DNA of 64,000 nucleotides, taken from contig NZ_JOEE01000002.1 of assembly GCF_000720925.1 (NCBI RefSeq), positions 1 to 64,000 of the forward strand, given 5' to 3'. Of the stretch, positions 8,469 through 15,749 are shown in pieces. A program made the translations under genes and the position numbers. How positions within the stretch are numbered: the first letter of the stretch is position 1; each line of letters starts with the position of its first letter. The stretch comes from Phycicoccus jejuensis (lineage in GTDB: Bacteria > Actinomycetota > Actinomycetes > Actinomycetales > Dermatophilaceae). The notes under the pieces are model-generated. The model saw nothing but the letters and a program-made list of their open reading frames with translations. It was not told the DNA's origin and did not search any database.

Positions 8469-8879
8469 TCACCGGCTGCTCGGGATCTCGACGGACACGT
8501 TGGTGGCCTTCATCGCGGCCACGGCGAGCACCCCCGGCTCGAGGCCGAGCTCGTCGGCGGCCTCCCGGCTGAGGAGCGAGACGAAGCGGTGCGGCCCGGA
8601 CTGGATCTCGACCTGCGCCATCACGCCGTCCTTGAGCACCCGCGTCACCAGCCCGGTGAAGCGGTTGCGGACCGAGGCCGCCGCGACCTCTCCCACGTCG
8701 AGGTGCGCACCCTCGGCCGCGAGCTCCTCGGCGAAGCGGGCGAGGACGGGGCCCTCGACGGCCCGCCGCCCCGCGGCATCGGTGACGGTCTCGAGCCGCC
8801 CGGCGTCGGCCCAGCGACGCAGCGTGTCGTCGCTGATCCCCAGGAGGTCGGCCGCTTCGCGCATCCGGAAGAGGTGCAT
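8469..8879 (-). CDS. HTH-TOBE molybdate-responsive regulator
   Basis: A 136-residue protein joining a MerR/excisionase-type helix-turn-helix (residues about 1-55, FRMREAADLLGISDDTLRRW) to one Mop/TOBE domain (residues about 68-133, VRNRFTGLVTRVLKDGVMAQ). Mop domains bind molybdate, so it is probably the operon's molybdate sensor, analogous to ModE but with a different DNA-binding half. It is the first gene of the mod operon. Its ATG lies six bases after a TAGGGT -10 box, so the mRNA is probably leaderless. Confidence 0.87.
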   Translation of the reverse strand: MHLFRMREAADLLGISDDTLRRWADAGRLETVTDAAGRRAVEGPVLARFAEELAAEGAHLDVGEVAAASVRNRFTGLVTRVLKDGVMAQVEIQSGPHRFVSLLSREAADELGLEPGVLAVAAMKATNVSVEIPSSR

Positions 8880-8885
8880 GCAAGG

Positions 8886-8914
8886 ACCCTAACCGCAGAT
8901 GCGGCCAGAATCCA
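8886..8914 (-). promoter_or_regulatory. mod operon promoter with palindromic operator
   Basis: On the minus strand TGGATT (-35), a 17-bp spacer and TAGGGT (-10) are followed six bases later by ATG. The spacer holds CCGCATCTGCGG (8893-8904), a 5-2-5 palindrome, which is a good candidate for the site bound by the HTH-TOBE regulator. Confidence 0.6.
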
Positions 8915-8982
8915 CGGATCGGCGCGAACCTGCCACTTCTCGTTGGGCCGTCGTCCGCGCCTGAGCCGGCCTCGGGACGCCG

Positions 8983-9029
8983 ACGGCCGCGGACCGGTGG
9001 TGCGCGGAGGCGCCCCGGCCCGCGGCCGT
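8983..9029 (-). terminator. probable terminator after the CurA-like gene
   Basis: ACGGCCGCGG and CCGCGGCCGT form a perfect 10-bp stem downstream of the gene ending at 9048. The loop is long and no U-tract is seen, as is common in high-GC actinobacteria. Confidence 0.4.
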
Positions 9030-9047
9030 GTCGTGGGGAGGCGGAGG

Positions 9048-10070
9048 TCAGAGCGTGACGACCATCTTCCCGGTGTTCTCGCCGCGCAGGACGCCGAGGA
9101 AGGCGTCGACGGCGTTCTCGAAGCCCTCGACCGAGGTCTCGCGCTGCGACAGCGTGCCGTCGGCCAGCCACCCGGCGGCGGTCGAGAAGTACTCGCCCGC
9201 GAGGTCGTAGTGGTCGCCGACGAGGAAGCCCTCGATGCGGCCGCGGGTCTGGATGAGGCGCGCGAGGTTGCGCGGGCCCGGGGCCGGCTCGGTGTCGTTG
9301 TAGACCGAGATCATCCCGCAGACGGCGATGCGGCCGCCGAGGTTGAGCGAGCCGATGGCGGCCTCGAGGTGCTCGCCGCCCACGTTGTCGAAGTAGACGT
9401 CGATGCCGTCCGGCGCGAGCTCGCGCAGGTGGTCCGCGACGCGGCCGTCGCGGTAGGAGAACGCCGCGTCGAAGCCGAGGTCCTCGGTCAGGTGGCGGAC
9501 CTTCTCGGGCGAGCCGGCCGAGCCGATGACGCGCGAGGCACCCATCGCCTTGGCGATCTGGCCGACCGCACCACCGACGGCTCCGGCGGCCCCGGAGACG
9601 AAGACGACGTCGCCCTCCGTGAGGGCGGCGACACGCTTGAGGCCGGCGTAGGCGGTGAGGCCGGTCATCCCGAGGATGCCGAGGTAGGCGGACGCCGGTG
9701 CGGCAGCGGTGTCGACGACGCGCGCGTCCTTGGCGTCGAGGACGGCGACCTCGCGCCAGCCCAGGCCGTGGAGGACGTGGTCACCGACCGCGAACCCGTC
9801 CGCGCGCGACTCCTCGACGACGCCGACGGCGCCGCCGTTCATCGCCTCGCCGACCGCGTAGGGGGCGGCGTAGGACTTGGCGGCGCTCATCCGCCCGCGC
9901 ATGTACGGGTCGACGGAGAGGACGACGTTGCGCACGCGCAGCTGGCCCTCGGCCGGCGCGGGGACGTCGCTCTCGGCGAGCTCGAAGTTCTCGGGCGTCG
10001 GCCAGCCGGTCGGGCGGGACGCCAGGCGCCACTCGCGTGCGGTGGTCGAGGAGCCGGTGGTGTCGGTCAT
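9048..10070 (-). CDS. NADP-dependent oxidoreductase, CurA/prostaglandin reductase type (MDR family)
   Basis: A 340-residue zinc-free medium-chain dehydrogenase/reductase. The N-terminal substrate domain holds VVLSVDPYMRGRM, typical of the CurA/leukotriene B4 12-hydroxydehydrogenase group. The Rossmann part carries VSGAAGAVGGAVGQIAKAMG and DVYFDNVGGEHLEAA. Such enzymes reduce alpha,beta-unsaturated ketones with NADPH. The start MTDTTGSSTTAREWRL is preceded on its strand by a purine-rich GGAGGT. It stands alone, so the substrate cannot be inferred. Confidence 0.9.
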   Translation of the reverse strand: MTDTTGSSTTAREWRLASRPTGWPTPENFELAESDVPAPAEGQLRVRNVVLSVDPYMRGRMSAAKSYAAPYAVGEAMNGGAVGVVEESRADGFAVGDHVLHGLGWREVAVLDAKDARVVDTAAAPASAYLGILGMTGLTAYAGLKRVAALTEGDVVFVSGAAGAVGGAVGQIAKAMGASRVIGSAGSPEKVRHLTEDLGFDAAFSYRDGRVADHLRELAPDGIDVYFDNVGGEHLEAAIGSLNLGGRIAVCGMISVYNDTEPAPGPRNLARLIQTRGRIEGFLVGDHYDLAGEYFSTAAGWLADGTLSQRETSVEGFENAVDAFLGVLRGENTGKMVVTL

Positions 10071-10199
10071 GGGTGGACCTCCAGGGGTGTCGGGGACGTG
10101 GACCGAGTGGTTCCAACGCCACCAGGGCCGGGGTCTATGCCGTGACCTCGTTCACCCGCCGGAGGTCGCCGCGCCGGCGCCCGTGCGCCGACGGATCCG

Positions 10200-10373
10200 T
10201 CAGCCCTCGCGCGAGCGCCGCGCCTCCTCGACCCGCCGGGCCCGTTCGCGGCGCAGCTTCGCCTGGGGGTCGTCCTCGGTGCCGAGCTGCGCCGGCCCGA
10301 ACACGCTGGTCAGGAGGTACCGGACCCGCCACCCGAACCGGTAGCCCAGCGACAGTCCCTCGGAGCCCGCCAC
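10200..10373 (-). CDS. small hypothetical protein
   Basis: A 57-residue protein ending in a highly charged helix (KLRRERARRVEEARRSREG). The N-terminal half contains LGYRFGWRVRYLLTSVFGPAQLG, amphipathic rather than clearly membrane-spanning. The GTG at 10373 was chosen because GAGGAGAGG lies eight bases upstream; the longer open frame is Arg-rich noise. I do not recognise a named family. Confidence 0.55.
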   Translation of the reverse strand: MAGSEGLSLGYRFGWRVRYLLTSVFGPAQLGTEDDPQAKLRRERARRVEEARRSREG

Positions 10374-10489
10374 GGCGGCCACCTCTCCTCGTGCGCGGAC
10401 GGTGCCGCCCGCGTGCTCGTGCCTCGACCCGTCCAACCTACGGGATGCGCACCGCCGGCGATTTCCGTCTCCACGTCGTGGGCCGCTAC

Positions 10490-10600
10490 GGTTGGTGGCG
10501 AAAGGGAGTAGTCCCCAATCGCCGTGTCGACACACTGACCCCCGGGTCCGGTACGGCGGGCCACCTTCGGTGGCGGACGAGACTTTCGGCCAGAAGCACG
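10490..10600 (+). promoter_or_regulatory. yybP-ykoY manganese riboswitch
   Basis: The 5' leader of the GDT1-type exporter gene contains the conserved aptamer strands GAAAGGGAGTAG (10500-10511) and GACGAGACTTTCGGCC (10577-10592), with a GTCGACACACT segment between. GGCGAAAG pairs with CTTTCGGCC to close P1. This agrees with the yybP-ykoY class that binds Mn2+ and precedes manganese exporters. The expression platform is probably in 10593-10678. Confidence 0.8.
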
Positions 10601-10678
10601 CCCGTCCAGTCACGCGTGCCGGCCGAGAGGTCCGTCCCGCGGCACTCCTCGTCCGGCACGAGGAAGAGCCCCCACCAC

Positions 10679-11257
10679 ATGTACGCGTTCCTGCTCAGCA
10701 CTGCCGTCATCTTCGTCGCCGAGCTCGGCGACAAGAGCCAGCTCATGGCGATGACCTTCGCGACGCGCTACCGCGTCCGCGACGTCCTCATCGGCATCAC
10801 CGCCGCCACCGCCATCGTCCACCTCGTCTCCGTCGGCATCGGCGCCGCCGTCGGGACCGCCTTCGAGCAGTACCAGGGGACGATCTCGATCGTCGCCGGC
10901 GTCGCCTTCCTCGTCTTCGCCGCGTGGACCCTGCGCGGCGACGAGCTGACCGAGGACGAGGCCGACAAGGCCCGCCGCAGCACCGGGGCGGCGCTCCTCG
11001 CCGTCGGTGTCGCGTTCTTCCTCGCCGAGCTCGGCGACAAGACGATGCTCGCCACCATCACGCTCGCGACGCAGGAGGGCTGGTTCGGTACCTGGATCGG
11101 CAGCACCGTCGGGATGGTCGCCGCCGACGCGCTGGCCATCGGCGTCGGCGCGGTCCTCGGCCGCAAGCTGCCGGAGAAGGTCATCAAGTACGGCGCGGCC
11201 GCCGCGTTCCTCGTCTTCGGCCTGCTCCTCATCGCCCAGGGCGCCGGATGGCTCTGA
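10679..11257 (+). CDS. TMEM165/GDT1 family cation exporter (manganese)
   Basis: A 192-residue membrane protein with about six segments arranged as two repeats, each carrying the family signature E-x-G-D-K-S/T (VAELGDKSQLMA near residue 14 and LAELGDKTMLA near residue 120). Bacterial members (MneA type) export Mn2+; eukaryotic members exchange Ca2+/Mn2+ for protons. The Mn riboswitch just upstream supports a manganese role. Its stop overlaps the start of the next gene by ten bases. Confidence 0.9.
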   Translation: MYAFLLSTAVIFVAELGDKSQLMAMTFATRYRVRDVLIGITAATAIVHLVSVGIGAAVGTAFEQYQGTISIVAGVAFLVFAAWTLRGDELTEDEADKARRSTGAALLAVGVAFFLAELGDKTMLATITLATQEGWFGTWIGSTVGMVAADALAIGVGAVLGRKLPEKVIKYGAAAAFLVFGLLLIAQGAGWL

Positions 11258-12090
11258 GCGCCGCCGCGGGCGGTACGCCTGCCGGCCCGACGACCTCGGT
11301 GGCGCTCGACCTGCGCACCGAGGTCGTCACGGCCGGCGAGGTCGCGTTCTGCCTCACCGTCGCCGGGCACCTCGACCGCGACGAGTCGCTGGCGGTCACC
11401 GGCCCCGACGGGCACCCGCTCGACGTCCGCGAGCTCGGGCTGCACCACCACACCCGCCTGCACGTGGTCGACGCCCCGCGGGGCGAGCTGTCGGTGCGCT
11501 ACCGCGCGACCGTCCGTCGCGACCTGCTCGACCCGGCGCCGGTCACCGACGCCGACCGGTTCACCTACGTCCTGCCGAGCCGCTACTGCCCCAGCGACCG
11601 CGTGCAGGGCTGGGCGGCATCCGAGTTCGCCGGTGTCGACGACCCGTGGGACCTCGCTCGCCGGGTCGCCGCGTGGGTCCACGACCGCACCACCTACACC
11701 CCCGGCTCCACCGACGCGGGCGACGACGCCCTCGTCCCGCTGCACACCGGGCAGGGCGTCTGCCGCGACTACGCGCACCTGACGGTCACGCTGCTGCGGG
11801 CCCTCGAGGTCCCGGCCCGCTACGTCTCGGTCTACGCCCCCGGCCTCGACCCGATGGACGCGCACGCCGTCGTCGAGGCGGCGGTCGGCGACGAGTGGCG
11901 CCTGCTCGACGCGACCCGGCTCGCGCCCCGTGCGTCGATGGTGCGCACCGGCACCGGGCGGGACGCGGCGGACGTCGCCCTCATGACGACGCTCGGCGCC
12001 GAGACCGGTCCGTTCGCGATGGACGTCACCGCGACCGCGGACCCGGACCTGCCGGTCGAGGACCCGGACGCTGTGGTCGTGCTCGGCTGA
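11248..12090 (+). CDS. transglutaminase-like domain protein
   Basis: A 280-residue cytosolic protein. The N-terminal beta-rich part resembles the bacterial transglutaminase N domain. The core has the papain-like triad of the family: Cys in TGQGVCRDYAHL, His in MDAHAVVEA, and Asp in WRLLDATRLAPR. Such proteins act as peptidases or amidases more often than crosslinkers. It overlaps the exporter gene by ten bases, so it is read from the same manganese-controlled mRNA, although no functional link is evident. Confidence 0.85.
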   Translation: MALSAAAGGTPAGPTTSVALDLRTEVVTAGEVAFCLTVAGHLDRDESLAVTGPDGHPLDVRELGLHHHTRLHVVDAPRGELSVRYRATVRRDLLDPAPVTDADRFTYVLPSRYCPSDRVQGWAASEFAGVDDPWDLARRVAAWVHDRTTYTPGSTDAGDDALVPLHTGQGVCRDYAHLTVTLLRALEVPARYVSVYAPGLDPMDAHAVVEAAVGDEWRLLDATRLAPRASMVRTGTGRDAADVALMTTLGAETGPFAMDVTATADPDLPVEDPDAVVVLG

Positions 12091-12213
12091 GCCCGCTCCG
12101 CCGGCGCGTGGTCCCATCCGTGGCGCAGGACCTGGGGTCATCACCCCGGTTCTCACGCCACCGGACGCGCCATCAGCGACACTCCGGTCCCGGCGGCGTC
12201 GAGACCCCGGTTC

Positions 12214-12275
12214 GTCCGCGAGACCCCGGCTCCGAGCCGGGGTCTCGCGGACATTTCGGGGTGACCCCGAAATGT
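12214..12275. repeat. two overlapping perfect palindromes
   Basis: GTCCGCGAGACCCCGGCTC (12214-12232) and its exact complement (12234-12252) form a 19-bp palindrome around one base. ACATTTCGGGGT (12251-12262) and its complement (12264-12275) form a 12-bp palindrome. They share two bases. They lie between convergent genes and could be a bidirectional terminator or a dispersed repeat. Confidence 0.8.
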
Positions 12276-12315
12276 GGTGACGCGAGGGACGCGTGGGGCG
12301 TGTGGGGCGCGGGGT

Positions 12316-13482
12316 TCAGGCCTCGAGGGGGCCGGAGAGGGCGCCGCCGCAGTGGTAGACGTCGGGGCGCCCGGGCCAGATGGTGCCGGCCTCGCGCATC
12401 TCGTGGTCCAGCTCGTTGCGCCAGGTGCCACGCTCGTCGACCCAGAAGCGCGCCGCGTGGTCCCACAGCCGGCGGTACCAGCCCTCCCAGTGCGGGTCGC
12501 CGGTCAGCCGGACCATCGACGCCGAGAGCTGGATGCCCTCGCACACCGGCCAGTGCAGGCGCACGTCCGCGACGGGAGCGCCCTCCCAGTCGACCGTGTA
12601 GACCAGGCCCGGGCGACCGTCGAGGGCCCAGCCGCCGTCGAGCGCCCGGCGCGCCAGAGCGTCCGCCGACTCGACGAGCCAGTCCGGCGACCCGACGAGC
12701 GGCGAGGCGTCCAGCTGGAGGAGGAAGCGCGCCCACTCGAGCGAGTGGCCGAAGGTCGCGCCGTACGGGCGGAAGGGGTGGTTCGGCTCGTCCCGGTTGT
12801 ACTCGGGCAGCACCTGCCAGTCGGCCGAGAAGTGCTCCGGCAGCAGCCAGCCGTTCTCGCGGGCGGCCCGGTTGATCAGCCGGTCGGCGATGTCCAGACC
12901 GCGCTCGTGCCAGACGGCGTCGCCGGTGGCGTGGCCCATCGCGAGGAAGGCCTCGAGCCCGTGCATGTTGGCGTTGGCGCCGCGGTAGTCCTCGGAGTCG
13001 CTCCAGTCGGCGGCGAAGGACTCCCGCAGCGACCGCGAACCCTCGTCCCACAGGTGGGTGTCGACGACCTCGACCACCTGGTCGAGCAGCGCCCGCGCTC
13101 CCGGGTGCCCGACCCCGAGGGCCGCGGAGGCGGCGAGCCCGACGTGCACGTGGTCGTACGTCGCCTTGCGCGTCTCGGTCCCCGGCTGGGTCAGCCAGCC
13201 GCCGTGCCGGGCGTCGGCGTGCAGCCCGGTGAGAGAGGCCATCGCGTGGTCGAGCAGCTCCCCCGAGCCCGGGACGCCGTGCCGCACACCGGCGGACGCG
13301 GAGTAGGCCATGCGCGCCGTGAGGAACAGCATCGGCGGGTGGTCCGGCAGGGGGGTGCCGTCGGCGTCGAGGTGGTGGAAGCCGCCCTCGGGCCGGATCG
13401 AGCGCAGGGCGAAGCCGAGGACGTCGGACAGTCCCCGGCCGAGCCACTCGCGGTGGGTCGGGTCGTCGAGCCAGCTGGTCAC
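12316..13482 (-). CDS. AGE family epimerase/isomerase
   Basis: A 388-residue (alpha/alpha)6-barrel protein of the N-acylglucosamine 2-epimerase/YihS family, which interconverts aldoses and ketoses or 2-epimers. Recognisable segments include RPEGGFHHLDADG near the N-terminus, ANANMHGLEAFLA and FGHSLEWARFLLQL with barrel-lining His residues, and WPVCEGIQLSAS. The GTG start overlaps the stop of the mutarotase-like gene at 13479 by four bases (GTGA), so the two are co-translated and probably serve one sugar pathway. Confidence 0.88.
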   Translation of the reverse strand: MTSWLDDPTHREWLGRGLSDVLGFALRSIRPEGGFHHLDADGTPLPDHPPMLFLTARMAYSASAGVRHGVPGSGELLDHAMASLTGLHADARHGGWLTQPGTETRKATYDHVHVGLAASAALGVGHPGARALLDQVVEVVDTHLWDEGSRSLRESFAADWSDSEDYRGANANMHGLEAFLAMGHATGDAVWHERGLDIADRLINRAARENGWLLPEHFSADWQVLPEYNRDEPNHPFRPYGATFGHSLEWARFLLQLDASPLVGSPDWLVESADALARRALDGGWALDGRPGLVYTVDWEGAPVADVRLHWPVCEGIQLSASMVRLTGDPHWEGWYRRLWDHAARFWVDERGTWRNELDHEMREAGTIWPGRPDVYHCGGALSGPLEA

Positions 13483-14312
13483 AGGTCCTCCACGGACAGG
13501 CGGTAGGTCAGGGTGTGGGTCTCTCCGGGGCCGACGGTCACCACGTCGGCGAGCGCGTTGGCGGCCTCGACGCAGACGAAGCGCGGCCACTCGTCGCCGA
13601 TGTCGGGGATGCCGGGGCCCTTGTCCGGGCCGGGGTTCCAGACGACGCGGTCGGCGGCGCCCTCGGTCTCGACACGCAGCCGGCGGCCGAGCACGGGGTC
13701 GGTGACGGTGACGGCCGCGTCCGAGCGGTAGACGCGGTCGGTCTCGCCGTCGAGGACGAGGTCGCCCCGCTGGGTCTCGTCGCGCCCGGTCACCTTGTCG
13801 TGGAAGCGTGCACCGTCGAGGCCGCCGATGCTCACCTGCCGCACGTCACCCACCGCGAGGTAGGCGTGCAGGGCCTCCTCGACGACGACGGGCTCGCGCC
13901 CGGGGTTGGTCGTCGAGAGCGAGACCTCGAGCTCGCGACCCATCCGGGCGACGAGCTCGAGCCGGTAGGGGTGCGGCCACTGGAGGCTGCCGGAGTCCCG
14001 CGACGACAGGCCCATCCGCACCGTGCCGCCACGGGCGTCGGCGACCTCCTCGAGGAGGTGCCAGCGCGTCGAGCGCACCCATCCGTGCGAGGGCGCCTTG
14101 TCGCCGTGGCGCCCCGCGCCGAACCAGGGCCAGCACACCGGGATCCCGGCGTGCGGCGGCGTGCCGGAGCGCACCGGCAGCGTCGGGTGGGAGAAGAGGA
14201 CCGGCTCGGAGCCGACGGGGTGCCAGCGCAGGACGAGCGCCCCCTCGTCGAGCACCTCGCCGGCGCAGTCCGCCCCCGAGACCGGGTGCGAGGTGGGGGC
14301 GTCGTCGGTCAC
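13479..14312 (-). CDS. D-hexose-6-phosphate mutarotase / aldose-1-epimerase-like protein
   Basis: A 277-residue beta-sandwich epimerase of the YeaD type. Family signatures are VRSGTPPHAGIPVCWPWFG, SHGWVRSTRWHL (active-site His) and VVWNPGPDKG. It equilibrates alpha and beta anomers of hexose 6-phosphates. The GTG at 14312 gives the expected N-terminus; another GTG at 14348 is in frame. It is the first gene of a two-gene unit with the AGE epimerase. Confidence 0.86.
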   Translation of the reverse strand: MTDDAPTSHPVSGADCAGEVLDEGALVLRWHPVGSEPVLFSHPTLPVRSGTPPHAGIPVCWPWFGAGRHGDKAPSHGWVRSTRWHLLEEVADARGGTVRMGLSSRDSGSLQWPHPYRLELVARMGRELEVSLSTTNPGREPVVVEEALHAYLAVGDVRQVSIGGLDGARFHDKVTGRDETQRGDLVLDGETDRVYRSDAAVTVTDPVLGRRLRVETEGAADRVVWNPGPDKGPGIPDIGDEWPRFVCVEAANALADVVTVGPGETHTLTYRLSVEDL

Positions 14313-14357
14313 CGGCCCACCGTAGTGAGGCGTGCCGCGCTCGTGCACGTCGCGTCC

Positions 14358-14403
14358 ACACGGGACGGCCCGGCGGGAGGGGTCCCGCCGGGCCGTCCGG
14401 TGT
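14358..14403 (-). terminator. strong hairpin terminator of the TerC gene
   Basis: A 21-bp stem with one mismatch (left arm 14358-14378, right arm 14383-14403) and a four-base loop lies 12 bases beyond the TerC stop. It has no U-tract but is the strongest hairpin in the region. Confidence 0.7.
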
Positions 14404-14415
14404 CGTGCGTGGGGG

Positions 14416-15492
14416 TCAGGAGCGCTCGGCCTCGAGCTCCGGGCGCCGGGTGGCGTCCGGGTCGTCGTCGCCCCGGTCGACGCCGTTCGCCTCGTCGCGC
14501 TTGTTGGCGATGATGCTCGTCGTCGTGACGAGCGCGAGGATGCCGACGATGACGCCGAGCGAGGCGAGGGTCGGGACCTCCGGGGTGCCGGGCCAGACGC
14601 CGTGCGCCCAGTGCAGGACGAGCTTGACGCCGATGAAGGCGAGGATGGCCGCGAGGCCGAAGCCGAGGTGGCGCAGCGCGCCGAGCAGGCCCTCGAGGAC
14701 GAAGTAGAGGGCGCGCAGGCCGAGCAGGGCGAACGCGTTGGTCGCGAAGACGAGGTAGGCGTCGCCGGTGATGCCGAAGACGGCCGGGACCGAGTCGACG
14801 GCGAAGACGATGTCGGTGCCGAGGATCGCGACGGCGACGAGGCCGAGCGGGGTGAGGGCGCGCTTGCCCTTCTCCTTGACCGTCAGGTGCGGGCCGCGGT
14901 AGTCCTCGACGACCGGGAAGAACCGGCGGAGCAGCTTGACGGTGCGCAGCGAGCCGATGTCGACGGCCTCCTCCTCGTCGGACATCGCGTCCTTGAGCAC
15001 CTTGACGGCGGTGATCAGGAGGATGACGCCGAACAGGAGGAAGGTCCACGCGAACATCGAGATGAGCTGCGCCCCGACGGCGATGAAGATGCCGCGCAGG
15101 ATGAGGGCGCCGGCGACGCCGATGAGCAGCACGCGCTGCTTGAGCTCGTCCGGCACCGCGAAGGCCGCGAGCAGCAGCATGAAGACGAAGAGGTTGTCGA
15201 CCGAGAGCGACTTCTCGACGAGGTAGCCGGTGTAGTACTCCAGGCCGCGGTCACCGCCGTACTGCGACCAGATGAAGACACCGAAGGCCAGGGGCAGGGC
15301 GATGTAGAAGCTCGACCAGCCGACGGCCTCCTTCATCGACACCTCGTGCGGCTTGCGCGTCAGCACGAAGTCGAGGGCGAAGAGACCGAGGACGGCCGCG
15401 ATGGTGACGCCCCACAGCAGGGGGGTGCCGACGGACTGCTCGGTGGCGGCGGCGGGCTCGGCCGCCGCGACGAGGGTGTGGAGGGATGGCAT
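14416..15492 (-). CDS. TerC family integral membrane protein (manganese exporter)
   Basis: A 358-residue membrane protein with about nine segments. The TerC signatures SVDNLFVFMLL and AILGTDIVFAVDSVPAVFGI carry the acidic residues that coordinate metal. The family includes Alx and YceF, which efflux Mn2+ and protect metalloproteins; the tellurite label is historical. Start ATG at 15492 with GAGGAG four bases upstream. The ribosome site can pair with the end of the upstream yybP-ykoY aptamer, so translation is probably gated by manganese. Confidence 0.92.
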   Translation of the reverse strand: MPSLHTLVAAAEPAAATEQSVGTPLLWGVTIAAVLGLFALDFVLTRKPHEVSMKEAVGWSSFYIALPLAFGVFIWSQYGGDRGLEYYTGYLVEKSLSVDNLFVFMLLLAAFAVPDELKQRVLLIGVAGALILRGIFIAVGAQLISMFAWTFLLFGVILLITAVKVLKDAMSDEEEAVDIGSLRTVKLLRRFFPVVEDYRGPHLTVKEKGKRALTPLGLVAVAILGTDIVFAVDSVPAVFGITGDAYLVFATNAFALLGLRALYFVLEGLLGALRHLGFGLAAILAFIGVKLVLHWAHGVWPGTPEVPTLASLGVIVGILALVTTTSIIANKRDEANGVDRGDDDPDATRRPELEAERS

Positions 15493-15517
15493 GACGCTCC
15501 TCGGGGCACGATCGTTG

Positions 15518-15622
15518 TCCCGAGGTCTCCTTCACCACACCGGGGTGTGGCGCCGCCCCGGGAGCACCATGGGATGCTCGTACTGACCGGTGACGGACTT
15601 GGGAAGTACTCCCCTCGTCGCG
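15518..15622 (-). promoter_or_regulatory. yybP-ykoY manganese riboswitch with a ribosome-site switch
   Basis: On the minus strand GACGAGGGGAGTAC starts the aptamer and GGTGAAGGAGACCTCG ends it; CGAGG pairs with CCTCG to close P1. The same CCTCGGG (15519-15525) can instead pair with CCCGAGG (15499-15505), which covers the GAGGAG ribosome site. The two pairings exclude each other, giving a translation-level ON switch with metal. Confidence 0.8.
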
Positions 15623-15749
15623 AGCAAGGCTACCGGCGGGCCGATCTTTTCCCCAAGTCCGTGTGCGGAAAACCGCCCAACCTTCGACGCCCCCGCCGGC
15701 CCCGGGCAGGACCCGGGACCGACGGTCGGGACCCGGTCGGTGGCCGACC

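Noticed and set aside
7743..10145. An 800-codon plus-strand frame across modA and the CurA-like gene
   Set aside because: Antisense shadow of two well-supported genes on the other strand; no domain.
14416..15492. Tellurite resistance determinant
   Set aside because: No terA/B/D/Z genes nearby, and the manganese riboswitch upstream points to metal export instead.
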